Shown piece after piece: positions 9,252 through 19,985 of a DNA stretch of 64,000 nucleotides; position 1 is the first letter of the stretch; every line of letters starts with the position of its first letter. This stretch comes from Tritrichomonas foetus (lineage: Eukaryota; Parabasalia; Tritrichomonadida; Tritrichomonadidae): the NCBI GenBank assembly GCA_001839685.1, contig MLAK01000627.1:41848-105847 (forward strand), given 5' to 3'. Under the pieces are notes generated by a model that was not told the DNA's origin, made no database searches, and saw only the letters and a list, made by a program, of their open reading frames with translations. Both the position numbers and the translations under genes were made by a program.

Positions 9252-9370
9252 AGTTATAGAATTTATATATATTATTTTATAAAATTGATAGTTGTATGAT
9301 CAATCTTCTTTTTTTTATTATTTGTTTCTATTTATATAATGATATAATAATCATATAACAAAAGTTTTCG

Positions 9371-9622
9371 CTAAGTTTTTCCCTCTTTTATGGAAAGCAT
9401 AATTTGTTTCATGCCATTTAACGACGTTCTAACTGAAATTATTCGTGATATACATGATGAGAAAAAGTGAATTATTTCATTAATGGAATCAATAAAGGAT
9501 AATAATTCTAGTTGACCAAACTTGGTGGTAATCTCTTTCAGGTTTGGTCCTAATGCAAAGGTATAAAAATAATGTTTCCATGGCAATGAATTGATCATTT
9601 CATCATGAATTTGATTATTCAT
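9371..9622 (-). CDS. small hypothetical protein or relic
   Basis: An 83-residue frame from an ATG at 9622, with protein-like composition (GPNLKEITTKFGQLELLSFI). The same frame continues open upstream beyond a single TGA just before the ATG, which could mean a longer gene that has decayed. No family is recognised and no signal peptide is seen. It sits between the 3' end of the MATE gene and the cyclase-like gene. Kept as a weak candidate. Confidence 0.3.
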   Translation of the reverse strand: MNNQIHDEMINSLPWKHYFYTFALGPNLKEITTKFGQLELLSFIDSINEIIHFFSSCISRIISVRTSLNGMKQIMLSIKEGKT

Positions 9623-10142
9623 GAATCATGACATTGGTATCCGGTTCATTTTGACCTTATATTGAAATAAATTATTTTTATTAATATTTTATTGACAAAA
9701 ATTCATTTAATAATAAGATTAAATAACTACAGATTGAAATAGTCTTAAAATATCAATATTATATTCAATACAAAATTGAAAGGGAACACGCTACAGATTT
9801 CAAAGTGTTTTTTGAAAAATTCTGCTTCATAATGAGGATTTGTGAAGTACTAAAAAGTATTTTCAAAATTTGTGAAAATCAAAAAATGAAATGTAAACAA
9901 ATTGTGATTTATCGATTTATATTTTAAATTTTTGATAACATGTATTTGAAAATTGTATACATTATGAAGTATTCAAGAATTGTCATCAAAATCCATATTT
10001 TTCGGCTAATATTTCGAATATTATCGATATTGAATCCTATTTATTTGATTCGCTCATTCACAAATTGGTGCTAAATTTTGAAAATATAACCGTCTGATTT
10101 ATGAATTAAGTTGTTAATAATTTTCATAATTTTGAATGAAGA
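9623..10142. other. intergenic upstream of the cyclase-like gene
   Basis: 520 bp of AT-rich sequence with no recognised coding frame. It contains the initiator-like site at 10124. Confidence 0.5.
10124..10133 (+). promoter_or_regulatory. initiator-like site of the cyclase-like gene
   Basis: TCATAATTTT fits TCA(+1)-Py-(T/A); the presumed +1 A at 10126 is 17 nt before the ATG at 10143. Confidence 0.5.
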
Positions 10143-13100
10143 ATGATTGAAGATGAATTTATTCAGAGTTCAGAGATATCTCAACAGAGGAATTTTCGAC
10201 TCGAGCTAAAATGGAGATTCTTTTTCTTTAGTTGTGTATTTAAAAATATCACAAGAACAGGCTTCGCTCCCAATTTTGTATTTTTGATCATTGAAATAGT
10301 AGTTTTAATTTTCACAGGATATTATGCAGTGATATCAGAAACAATGCCAAATGATATTAGCGAGAAAATTTTCAAATCAAATCAATACATCTTTCCATCA
10401 TCTTCATTCCTTTCATTATTGACTCCAGGAATTTTCTCAGCGATTTTTTTACTTACAATTTTGTGTATATTCTTCATAGTATTTCTTGTGATTTTCATAC
10501 TCTGCTTTGTTTTTCCACATTGGATTTCATTTTTCAAAATTATTTTTTATCCACAAATTCATTTAATTTTTTACCCATTTATCACAGGAACATTTGGATA
10601 TTGTTTAAACTATATAATAAGTGATCACGGATCAGGAATTACACTCGCATTTTGCATCTGTAATATTATACTCTATTTTATTTATACGTATTTTATATCA
10701 CTATTATGCTTTTTGGAATCGAATTCATTAATTAATCCAAATCCTTTGCTGACAGAATATTTTTCTGGATATTCAATTTTTTATCCAATGATTATTTCCA
10801 TTATTTCTTTGATATGTTTTCATGCTGATAAATTCAACGAAGTAGGAAAATTTGTATTATTATCAATTTTGTGTATTCTACCGTTATTCGTTGGAATATT
10901 TATATGTATAAATCAGCCATTTATGGTTTCAACGATAAACGAAGTTTTTAGTGCCAAATTTTTTACTATTTCCGCTATCTCTATTATCACTATTATTTCA
11001 ATGGTTTTGAAAGAAAATTTTCATCGATGGACAATTACATTAATTCTCCTAATTGGAATAATTTTATTATCTATTGTTCATATATTGAATTCCATTTTTA
11101 GGAAATCTACTGAAGAAATTCTCGCTCAAATTGGTGATCCTGATTCATTAACAATTGAATCATTGGAAACAACATTTCAATCCCTTTTTCAAGAAAGGAA
11201 ATTTCACAATATTATTCGAGTTGGTATACTTTCGGGTAATAAAGTCATTCTTGATGAAATTTTTGTTCGATATTGTCTAGAAAAATATCCATCAAGTGAA
11301 TGGTTGTTAAAATATGTTACTTTTTTGTATTCAACTGTTTGGGGATGTGATTCTGATACCTATCAGTTTCTTCTTCACCTCTGCAGTTGTAACATGTTCT
11401 CAAAAACGACAGAAATGTTACTTTTTCATTCTACTTTTTGTTACATGCAATCAAGTCAAGAGTTATCGCCAATAATAGAGAGAGAATTGGCCAGTTATCG
11501 AACAGAATTTATGTATACATGCCGTGCACATAAAAAATTCTGGTTATCAAATTTCGATGAGAAAAGCATCGATTCTGATAAAACTATCATGTTTTCATTA
11601 TTATATAAAATTCAAACTCATTTAAATCGAATGCGCCAATGTTATCGATTTTGTCCATCAGTACATTTTGAATGTGCAATTTTTGAAGCTGATTTTCTTC
11701 ATAAATATGAAAGTTCATCTGTACATTTTATGAATGGAACCAATCTTGCAAAAAATCCCAAAAAATACATTTCCGAAAAATTGTTTGAGCCATTTTCATT
11801 GATTTTTCCATCGATTAAGAAAAATTATTTACAAGTACATGATGGAAACGAACATTCACCTGATGGCTTTGCCTTTATTTCGCTACGTGATCAAAATGAT
11901 CGTGCAAAATTTTATTCATCTCAATTAATTACTTATGATCCATATATAAAGAAGCTTTGTAAACCATTTTTTATTTCCAAAGCGCAGCTTCAAACTAAGT
12001 TTCCATTTTTCACCTCAAAAATAGTATTTTTGAAAGTTGCACTCGTTTTCATTTTATCATCATATATTCTATGTAATTATTTTCATTTTCGCTCGAATAA
12101 TATCTTTTTTACTGGTATCGATGTTCATAATTCTGTCAGGGAAAAAATTAATACCACAATTAATTTTCGAAAAGATGTAACAACTTATGCATTCAATCTG
12201 ATGCTTCTGGTTGATATTTTTAATCGGAGCTATGGGGACTCAACAGTTTTTAAGAATGAAGGACAAATTAGTGAAAGCAACTGGAATAATTTTTATAATT
12301 TTGCATTAGAACATTTAGAGCAAACTGAAATTAAAATTCTCAAATTTAGACATACTTATGATTTATTTAATCACTCATTTCCAGGTGAAACTGCACAAGC
12401 TTCGAATTTTACATTACATCTTTCACATGCTCATGTATTTTATGAATTTTTTTCGCGAACAAATGCAACAATTGAAGAAATAGTGGATTATGTTGAGCCC
12501 ACCTTATCTGTTGATATTCCAGCAATAATAACTATTACAGATTCTATCATATTTGCTATGATTGATTACATTTCTAATTATTCTTCGAATATTTTACTTG
12601 ATAATCAAGGAGTTTTGATAGCAAGCATAACGATTGAAATATTGACACCAATTATTGGGTTATTGGTGATTAAAGAATCCATTCGTTTCATTTTCATGAA
12701 GGTTTTTTCAATCATTAAAACTATTCAACCACCTGTTCTCAAATATATTGCCAACACATTTGAAAAACTTTTATCCACAGAAGAACACCAAGAATTGGAG
12801 AACAAATTTATTAAATTTTCAAATCCTTCGTTGATCCTTTGCGCTTCTTTTTTCATTAATGCAATTGATACAATTATGATTCTATGTATTTTGATTTTCA
12901 GAGATAAGACAGTATATTGCAATCGAGAATTACCCACATTAATGCAATTAACTGTACCTTCAAGATTTGTGTTTTATTCACAGGCTTGGCTTGAATATCG
13001 AATTAGTGATGAAAATTCTGATATTTCAATTGGAGTGAATGGAACTGTTGTTGATGAAGTTTTTGGAGAAGAAACACTCTGTATTAATAATGCATTTGAT

Positions 13101-14339
13101 AATATGCCTGATAACTTTTTCCTTGAATGTCCCTTTTTCAACTATTCACCTACTTTCTTCAAACTTACAAATTTTATATTTTTCGTTATTTCATTACCAC
13201 TTTTGTTATATTTTACTTATTTATTATTCATTATTGAAAAGGTTTCACATTTTGGGAGATACATTTTATATTTCCTTCCATCGTTGGCAGTAAATTCAAA
13301 TCCTGTCTTCCAATCATTGATTCGTGGCTACCATTTGTCAATAAAAGATGTTAATATTTTTGCTGAAGAGCTTCAAGCAATTCCAAAATTTAAAGGGGCG
13401 TTTTGTACATTTTTTTATAACGAAAAAGATGAAATTACAAGTGTTTACGGTGATCGAAAAATGTTTATGTCAATTAAGCCAACACACATTCAAGAAGTTA
13501 TGGAATATTTAATGAAAGAACAATCCCACACATCAGGTAGTCTGGAGGCATTCTTTGAAAGTAAAGGTCAAGTTTTGAGAATGACTTTAAAGAATGAAAA
13601 AGATATTTCAATAAGTTTTATCAAACCCGACCAATTATTTATAAAATCTGAAATCTCAAATGAAGAAATTATTAAAAAAGAAAAACTTATTCGATATTTA
13701 ACTGAATCTGTTGACAAATTCTATCCACGAAAAAGACCTCCTATTCAATTTGGAGTTGTTTTTGTAATAACTTGTCTTGAAGAAAGAGATCATTTTAATT
13801 TAATTAATCTTGCATTAGAACAAAATGAATTCTTTATTTTTGATACAAGAAATAATTCTCTATCCGGAGCTTTCGACCTGAAAGCAGGGAATAATCAACC
13901 AACTTCGCAAAATGCATCACGAACAATTCTAGAAAGCTTTTTAGGATGCGGTTTACTTGGATTTTTGAGTTTCATGAGTAAAATTCCCAAAACTTGTACA
14001 GCTGCAATTGCTGTTGGTGGGCCAATGACTTTCTTTGATATGCCACGTGGACAATTTACCAAAAGTCGATGTGTGTCTGAATGTTACGATACAGCCTTTT
14101 TACTAACATCATTATCAGCTCCTGGTTTTGTATCACTCACGAAACAATTTTTGGATATAATTAAATGTGATCAATCAAAACATTCACTAAAATCATTACC
14201 GCTTTCAAATAATGAAGTAATTAAATACTCATTTGTGAAAATTCACAAAATGAAGAAGATTTTTAAAACTGAGGTGAATAACTGTCGAAATAATGATCCT
14301 GACAAGAACCCAACAAACGTAAATGCAAGCTCGACATGA
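10143..14339 (+). CDS. large polytopic membrane protein of the trichomonad adenylyl/guanylyl cyclase family, degenerate catalytic domain
   Basis: 1398 residues. About eight membrane spans fill residues 40-315. A cytosolic region (about 325-640) follows with the family-type stretch VWGCDSDTYQFLLHLCSCN. Further spans near 645, 835, 910 and 1040 flank extracellular loops with many N-glycosylation sites. The C-terminal cytosolic part (about 1065-1398) has a PAS-like segment and then a cyclase homology region: IQFGVVFVITC sits where catalytic cyclases have the first metal-binding Asp (a FxDIV-type strand), and AAIAVGGPMTFFDMP matches the late GGP(L/V)-type strand. The metal-binding aspartates and the Asn/Arg transition-state pair are not found. 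The protein therefore looks like a sensor or scaffold of the large trichomonad cyclase family rather than an active enzyme. Family assignment rests on topology and weak motif memory. Confidence 0.65.
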   Translation: MIEDEFIQSSEISQQRNFRLELKWRFFFFSCVFKNITRTGFAPNFVFLIIEIVVLIFTGYYAVISETMPNDISEKIFKSNQYIFPSSSFLSLLTPGIFSAIFLLTILCIFFIVFLVIFILCFVFPHWISFFKIIFYPQIHLIFYPFITGTFGYCLNYIISDHGSGITLAFCICNIILYFIYTYFISLLCFLESNSLINPNPLLTEYFSGYSIFYPMIISIISLICFHADKFNEVGKFVLLSILCILPLFVGIFICINQPFMVSTINEVFSAKFFTISAISIITIISMVLKENFHRWTITLILLIGIILLSIVHILNSIFRKSTEEILAQIGDPDSLTIESLETTFQSLFQERKFHNIIRVGILSGNKVILDEIFVRYCLEKYPSSEWLLKYVTFLYSTVWGCDSDTYQFLLHLCSCNMFSKTTEMLLFHSTFCYMQSSQELSPIIERELASYRTEFMYTCRAHKKFWLSNFDEKSIDSDKTIMFSLLYKIQTHLNRMRQCYRFCPSVHFECAIFEADFLHKYESSSVHFMNGTNLAKNPKKYISEKLFEPFSLIFPSIKKNYLQVHDGNEHSPDGFAFISLRDQNDRAKFYSSQLITYDPYIKKLCKPFFISKAQLQTKFPFFTSKIVFLKVALVFILSSYILCNYFHFRSNNIFFTGIDVHNSVREKINTTINFRKDVTTYAFNLMLLVDIFNRSYGDSTVFKNEGQISESNWNNFYNFALEHLEQTEIKILKFRHTYDLFNHSFPGETAQASNFTLHLSHAHVFYEFFSRTNATIEEIVDYVEPTLSVDIPAIITITDSIIFAMIDYISNYSSNILLDNQGVLIASITIEILTPIIGLLVIKESIRFIFMKVFSIIKTIQPPVLKYIANTFEKLLSTEEHQELENKFIKFSNPSLILCASFFINAIDTIMILCILIFRDKTVYCNRELPTLMQLTVPSRFVFYSQAWLEYRISDENSDISIGVNGTVVDEVFGEETLCINNAFDNMPDNFFLECPFFNYSPTFFKLTNFIFFVISLPLLLYFTYLLFIIEKVSHFGRYILYFLPSLAVNSNPVFQSLIRGYHLSIKDVNIFAEELQAIPKFKGAFCTFFYNEKDEITSVYGDRKMFMSIKPTHIQEVMEYLMKEQSHTSGSLEAFFESKGQVLRMTLKNEKDISISFIKPDQLFIKSEISNEEIIKKEKLIRYLTESVDKFYPRKRPPIQFGVVFVITCLEERDHFNLINLALEQNEFFIFDTRNNSLSGAFDLKAGNNQPTSQNASRTILESFLGCGLLGFLSFMSKIPKTCTAAIAVGGPMTFFDMPRGQFTKSRCVSECYDTAFLLTSLSAPGFVSLTKQFLDIIKCDQSKHSLKSLPLSNNEVIKYSFVKIHKMKKIFKTEVNNCRNNDPDKNPTNVNASST

Positions 14340-14614
14340 ACAGATTGATCTATTTTTATTTTGCGGTATATAATAAACTATAGATATTTGCGGTTACATC
14401 TCCTTTCTTCCTTTCTATTTTTTAATATTCCTGTAATATCAAATACTAATTTAACAGACAGATATCGATGATAAAAAGTATTTTTTGTAGTATAGATAGC
14501 TCTGAAGACAAATAACAAATAATCGAATACATACATGAAAATAATCGACATAACAATATACAACATATTTATTAAATAACTTGATATATATAAAAACAGT
14601 AAAGTATTTTCATA

Positions 14615-15301
14615 TTAAATATAGTTATCAAAACCGCATGAATCATTGTCAAATGAAAATCCATCATTTTGTTCTGAGAAGTTGAATGTTTTTGTTGGAG
14701 TAACAACCATCTCTGGTGGTTTTCCAATTGGTGAAATATCAAATGAATTTGGGTACTTTTCAAACTCTTCAATAATTTCCATTTCAGATTCTTTTCTCTG
14801 CTGAAAAGCTTTCGAACGGAAGTATCTTTTTGGCCCGACTAATTCTTGTGACGGAAGGATGTAATTTTTGACCGGAAAAGGTGCCGGTCGAATTATCATT
14901 CTTGACTCATTTCCTAAGGCATCTTTCGAATTCCTCGAATTATGCTGGAAATTTTGTGTTGGCGCTGTTCTTGGTCGGCTGGCTGAAATTGACCTCCTTC
15001 CACGCCTGGAGTTTGTCCGTGAATTAAATCTCGAATCATGGCCAGAATCTTGATGATTCCGATTTTTGGAAATATTTGCACTTGTTGAAGTTGCTGGACG
15101 TGTAGCTGCATGGCGTGTTGATAAATTCGTTTTTTGGTCACGACGAACAAGGTTTAAAGTGTTTTTGACTGTTTGATCAATTTTTTTGAAATCTGAATTC
15201 ACTTCTTGCAATTTGCGGCGCTGATAAAGAGCTAGATCGCTATAGTTTTCGCAGGATTTATCCATGGAATTAAGAAACCCCAAAATTTGTTTGGAATTCA
15301 T
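14615..15301 (-). CDS. basic low-complexity hypothetical protein
   Basis: 228 residues from an ATG at 15301. The first 60 residues form a helical, possibly coiled segment (MDKSCENYSDLALYQRRKLQ). Residues 65-130 are rich in Ser, Arg, Asn and Thr with SRTNSRRGRRSISASRPRT, and the last 40 residues are acidic and aromatic. There is no signal peptide or membrane span. The Arg/Ser-rich part could bind RNA, DNA or microtubules, but no known domain is recognised. It ends 276 bp after, and convergent to, the cyclase-like gene. Confidence 0.7.
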   Translation of the reverse strand: MNSKQILGFLNSMDKSCENYSDLALYQRRKLQEVNSDFKKIDQTVKNTLNLVRRDQKTNLSTRHAATRPATSTSANISKNRNHQDSGHDSRFNSRTNSRRGRRSISASRPRTAPTQNFQHNSRNSKDALGNESRMIIRPAPFPVKNYILPSQELVGPKRYFRSKAFQQRKESEMEIIEEFEKYPNSFDISPIGKPPEMVVTPTKTFNFSEQNDGFSFDNDSCGFDNYI

Positions 15302-16423
15302 GAAAATCTTCTCTCGTTGGAAACTTTATGATTGAATTGATAATAGGCCGACCAAATAAAACCTAAAATCTAAATAATTCATAAAATCAACGTTTTTTCA
15401 TCAAAAACATCCAAAAACGAATGAAAAACTTACTGTTACATAAGCTTCAAATTGGCATACAAGAACACAATGTACTTTTTTTGAGATATAGTGGAAGAGT
15501 TGTTTTCATCAACGGTAAAAAATGTCTGAAGAAAATTGAGTAAAATTCAATTAACGAATAAAATCAATTCAATTTATTGTGTGACACGTACTCGTTATCA
15601 TCAACTCATAATTAAATGATTCATTTTGTTTAATGGTGACATGTGAAAGTAAATATAAAATATGACCAACAGCTTATTAGGAAATGACCAAAAAGGCAGT
15701 CAAAGAAAAATTGAGGATCAAAATTGAAATTAATCATTAGATATTTTGTGTAATGTGCTCACATTGCATAAAAATGTATATCACATGTCCAAATTATGAC
15801 AATGATTATCACAATTCGATAAATCACCCAAATTCAAAAAAGATATCTTTCAAATAATTTCCGAATTTTTGAGAAAACGATTTATATATTTCTCACAATA
15901 TGTTCATTATTTTCTCAAATCATTGAACTTTTTGATAAATAATTGCATATTCACATCGTTGATTAATAATTGTATCAACAATTCAAAATAACGGGTATTT
16001 TATTTTTCACATTAATAAAAAGTCGATTAATTGAAAGATGTTGTGATTTTTCTATAGAGACACGAAATTTATTTGTTCAAACTAGATAAACCTTAGAATT
16101 TTCTTTTTATTTTGTCATTCAAATAAAATAGCATCATTTATATCGGCATTTTAACTCTATTATATCATTTACTCCCTATTATCTCGAATATAGGTTCTAT
16201 TACATTGAATAAATAAAAATTTCAAGTAAATTTCATAATAACTTTTGATATAAAAACACTAAAATTGAAAATACTTTATGAAAATAATCCTTTCAAAAAT
16301 GTATCAATAACTATCAAAAAGTGCATATCACTGTGTCATATCTTTAAAAAGTTATCAATTATTAACAATTTTCACACAAAAAGTTTATTTCTCAAATTTA
16401 CAAAAAGCGAAGTACCAAACATT
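15302..16423. other. intergenic between divergent genes
   Basis: 1.1 kb of strongly AT-rich sequence shared as upstream DNA by the basic hypothetical gene (-) and the PP1-like gene (+). No repeat or coding frame with protein-like composition was recognised. The frame of the PP1-like gene is open back to 16265 but has no ATG there. Confidence 0.5.
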
Positions 16424-18172
16424 ATGATTCAGCAGCAGAAAGATGTTGACTACATTTCAATCTACCAGTACTTCGCAACCCTACTCATCCGCAATGCAAA
16501 TGACTACAGCACGGGTGGAACCACCCTTCAACTGCCGATAATTCCTCGATCAGTTATTCAGAGACTTTCCCGCCACGTTACGGCCATTTTTTCGACAGAA
16601 GAGACGGTGATTAAAATTGAAGGTCCGATAATTGTTGTTGGTGATCTTCACGGCCACATTTTAGACCTCTTCAGAATTTTAAAAAGATTTGGATCACCTC
16701 CACGCGCCCGTTATCTTTTCCTTGGTGATCTTGTCGACCGCGGCGAGTTTTCTATTGAAACCATTGTTCTCGTTTACGTCATGAAAGTTCTTTTTCCGAC
16801 AGATATTTATGTTATTCGAGGAAATCATGAATTTTCAGAAGTTTGTTCAAATTCAGGCTTTTTAGGTGACATTTCATCAACTTATAACAGTGAGGACGTC
16901 TTTCAAAGCTTTCTGGAAAGCTTCGCCAATATGCCGCTTGCTGCAATCATAAACAAAACGACAATTTGTGTTCACGGAGGACTCGGGCCATCAATCCGTG
17001 ACATAAAAGACATCGAGCAGATAAAGAAGCCAATTTATGATTATCAAAATGAAATTGTTGCATCTCTTGTTTGGAGCGACCCTGATGCTTCAGATGAAAA
17101 AGAAAATTTGCTCTCTTTCACGCCACAGTGTATGAGTGACCAAAATAATATAAATCAATTTTTTTCGAATATCAATTCACATGAATGTCAGAATAACAAC
17201 ATCAGCCACATATCGGATTTCAGGAATCCAAGTATTAGTGATTTTCAAGTTACAGAAAAGAAAAACTCACCAGACATGTTCTCACAAGAGAGGAATTATT
17301 CATTGCCTCAACAACCACAACCACAATCATATCAGCAATCATATCATCTTGATAAACTCATTCATATTCATCAAAATGTTAATGAAGATAGTGACAATGA
17401 TAGTGACACTCGTACAAATGACAATCTCTATTTAAATCGACATGAAAATCATTCAAAGCATGCTCATTCACATTATCCTTTTGCAATAGAAATTGGCAAT
17501 CCTGAAAACGAAAATTCAATGTGTATAAATGAAGATAAAAATGAATTTATTTATGAAGATAAAAATGAAATTATTTATGAAGAAAGCAATGATGTGAATC
17601 TTGATGAATGGTATAAATCATCACCAAGAGGATATGGCTATCTTTTTAATCGCTCATCATTTGATGCTTTCATGTCTCGTTCAGGCTTTGAACGGATGCT
17701 TCGTGGACACCAGTGCGTGCTCTCAGGAACTCAGTCTGTCTTCAATGGTCGACTCACAACAGTTTTTGGCGCATCTCATTATTGTGGTAATATAAATAAC
17801 AATGCAGGCGTAATAAACATTCGCCAAACTGGTTTTCGAACGGAAACATTCAAGCCAATTCAATATCTTCGAAGATACACTGCAATGTTTATCGCAAGTG
17901 AAAGTGAAAATGCTTTTGTATTACCAAAGTTTACTCCACCTAATCGAAACAATGAAGGGAATGGTACTAGTCCAAACACACTCAATGATCGTTCACGTTC
18001 CCTCCTCAAACCACGAGTGACACTTCTTGGTGAGTTACGCGCGCAAAGTACAGACCAACTTCCTGATGTTCAAGCCCCGAAGCCTCTTTCGAATAAGCTT
18101 CCAAATTTATCAACAGGATTGAAAGCCATGCCCAAGCGCCGATTTACAAATAGCAAACTGTTTTTTATTTAA
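16424..18172 (+). CDS. PP1-like serine/threonine protein phosphatase with large internal insert
   Basis: 582 residues, starting at the first in-frame ATG (16424); the frame is open further upstream but only from a TTG. The metallophosphatase motifs are intact: GDLHG (73-77), GDLVDRG (101-107), GNHE (133-136) and VHGG (183-186). After WSDPDASDE (218-224) a low-complexity insert of about 170 residues (225-398), rich in Asn, His, Gln, Asp and Glu, interrupts the domain before it resumes with RGYGYLF and LRGHQC (426-431; usual form RAHQ). Typical PP1 has only about 15 residues there. The SAPNYCG loop reads GASHYCG. Metal-binding residues are kept, so activity is likely, with altered substrate or regulator binding near the active site. 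A C-terminal tail of about 90 residues is basic and Pro/Ser-rich. Confidence 0.9.
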   Translation: MIQQQKDVDYISIYQYFATLLIRNANDYSTGGTTLQLPIIPRSVIQRLSRHVTAIFSTEETVIKIEGPIIVVGDLHGHILDLFRILKRFGSPPRARYLFLGDLVDRGEFSIETIVLVYVMKVLFPTDIYVIRGNHEFSEVCSNSGFLGDISSTYNSEDVFQSFLESFANMPLAAIINKTTICVHGGLGPSIRDIKDIEQIKKPIYDYQNEIVASLVWSDPDASDEKENLLSFTPQCMSDQNNINQFFSNINSHECQNNNISHISDFRNPSISDFQVTEKKNSPDMFSQERNYSLPQQPQPQSYQQSYHLDKLIHIHQNVNEDSDNDSDTRTNDNLYLNRHENHSKHAHSHYPFAIEIGNPENENSMCINEDKNEFIYEDKNEIIYEESNDVNLDEWYKSSPRGYGYLFNRSSFDAFMSRSGFERMLRGHQCVLSGTQSVFNGRLTTVFGASHYCGNINNNAGVINIRQTGFRTETFKPIQYLRRYTAMFIASESENAFVLPKFTPPNRNNEGNGTSPNTLNDRSRSLLKPRVTLLGELRAQSTDQLPDVQAPKPLSNKLPNLSTGLKAMPKRRFTNSKLFFI

Positions 18173-18844
18173 GTAAATATTTTTATCATGCGGATCAATT
18201 TAGCCACTTCTCTTATTCTTTCAAATTATTGCTTTCAGTTAATAATATATAATATTTGTAATTATTCGAAGGTAATGTTTCATTCTTTATAAAAACAGTG
18301 AATGATAGGTAATAATTCTTTCATGTTATTTTAGTCCATAGCCATAATGGTTTTCTCTGAAAGAAAGATGGTATGATTATAAATTATTTATTGTTTTTAT
18401 GTTTCTGCAAAGGATTTGGTGCTTGAACATATTTTTATCCGCATTTTCGAATGTATTTATTCATTTCGAAAAAAGGACTGATTCTTAATAGAATGATTGA
18501 ACAATAAGGTAATGAGATGCTTCATGATACAAAGTGGATTCTTACTTTCAAGAAACTAGAACCAGATATATTCATAATATACAAAATCTCTTCATTTTCG
18601 TGTCATTTAACTGCTAATTATTCTAAATATGCAGAAAAAGGGACTATTCTTCTTAACTACAGATCTGAATCTTCTTTTGATCAGAAATGTACTACGGTGC
18701 TTATTTGTGCATTTTTCTATACAGCTTCAGAATTATTAATATGATTTGAGACAATTAATTGGATGGTCGGCCAACAGCTCCTTTCAATTGAATGATTCAG
18801 TTTGATGCATAAAAAGTGATTGGAATCACTTCACATCAACTTTT
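18173..18844. other. intergenic, promoter of the cytidylyltransferase gene
   Basis: 670 bp of AT-rich sequence. A 75-codon open frame at 18517-18744 has no convincing protein character. AAAAAGT (about 18811-18817) and TCACTTCACATCA (18826-18838) lie just before the next gene. Confidence 0.5.
18826..18840 (+). promoter_or_regulatory. initiator-like sites of the cytidylyltransferase gene
   Basis: Two overlapping matches to TCA(+1)-Py-(T/A), TCACT and TCACA, place +1 at 18828 or 18833, 17 or 12 nt before the ATG at 18845. Confidence 0.5.
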
Positions 18845-19879
18845 ATGAGTAAATTCCACAGAGTTTGGTGTGATGGATGTTTTGATTTATGCCATTTTGG
18901 ACATTTTAACTTCATGAGACAAGCAAGAGGTTTAGCAGACGAACTTTATGTTGGTGTTCATAATGATGGAGAAGTTGAACATAATAAAGGAAAACCAGTT
19001 TTTACCCTTGAGGAAAGAATGGAGCTAGTCAGTGCATGCAAATGGGTTACTAAAGCTATCCCTGATGCCCCGTATACTACCGAAATCGAATGGATTGATA
19101 GATATAATTGTGACGCAGTTGTCCATGGCGACGATCTTGTATTAAATGCTGATGGTATTGACACCTATCATGAAGTCAAGCAACATAATCGATTTACAAC
19201 TGTTCCAAGAACCAAAGCTATTTCTACGACCAATTTAATAGGAAGAATGATTCGCCTACCAAAATCTGAGCTCCCTGAAGGATTTGATATCACACAACTT
19301 GAATCAATTGCTGGAACATCAACATCTTTACATACTTATATTCCAACCACACATAGAATTGCCCAATTTTCCAACAGAAATGAACCGAAATATGGTGATA
19401 AAATTGTATATTGTGATGGAACATTTGATTTACTTCATCCTGGTCATGTTTCATTTTTAAAGAAAGCAAGAGAAATGGGTGATTATTTGGTTGTTGGAGT
19501 TCATGATGACCCTACAATGGAATCATTGCTTTGTCCAGCTATGCCAATAATGACTCTTCAGGAAAGAGTGTTAAATGTTCTCGCCATGAAATATGTTGAT
19601 GATGTCATTATTGGTGCACCATATATTATCACCAAAGAATTAATGGATCAAATTGAACCACATGTAGTTGTAGAAGGATCTGCCCCTACCAGAACAAATG
19701 AAGAAGATGCTTTCAGAGTTCCAAAGGAACTTGGAATATTCCAAAGAATAGAATCAGATTATCCAACGATGAGTGCAAAAGATGTAGTTCATAGAGTCAT
19801 CAATAACTTTTCTATTTATGCGAAAAGAAATCAATCAAAAGAGCAATCACAATATGAAGTACATCCAGAAAACGAATAA
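18845..19879 (+). CDS. CTP:phosphoethanolamine cytidylyltransferase
   Basis: 344 residues with two tandem cytidylyltransferase domains, the layout specific to the phosphoethanolamine enzyme (PCYT2/ECT) of the Kennedy pathway, which makes CDP-ethanolamine for phosphatidylethanolamine. The first domain has WCDGCFDLCHFGH (HxGH at 17-20) and PRTKAISTT (121-129; usual form RTxGISTT, here Ala for Gly). The second has YCDGTFDLLHPGH (HxGH at 198-201) and ends in a degenerate TMSAKDVVHRVI. Length is slightly shorter than the roughly 390 residues of animal PCYT2, with a short linker between domains. No membrane helix is present, so it is soluble. The start is well supported by the initiator sites and by the conserved first strand beginning six residues in. 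Confidence 0.93.
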   Translation: MSKFHRVWCDGCFDLCHFGHFNFMRQARGLADELYVGVHNDGEVEHNKGKPVFTLEERMELVSACKWVTKAIPDAPYTTEIEWIDRYNCDAVVHGDDLVLNADGIDTYHEVKQHNRFTTVPRTKAISTTNLIGRMIRLPKSELPEGFDITQLESIAGTSTSLHTYIPTTHRIAQFSNRNEPKYGDKIVYCDGTFDLLHPGHVSFLKKAREMGDYLVVGVHDDPTMESLLCPAMPIMTLQERVLNVLAMKYVDDVIIGAPYIITKELMDQIEPHVVVEGSAPTRTNEEDAFRVPKELGIFQRIESDYPTMSAKDVVHRVINNFSIYAKRNQSKEQSQYEVHPENE

Positions 19880-19985
19880 TACTATAAAATATCTTCTTAA
19901 TTTACTTTTCTATCTTAATTTTGATTTACATTTATATGTTAATTGAGAAAAATCATTTAAACGATTAGTTATAGTCACGTATTTA

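Noticed and set aside
18517..18744. 75-codon plus-strand open frame
   Set aside because: No family resemblance and no codon-position character; the real gene promoter is just downstream.
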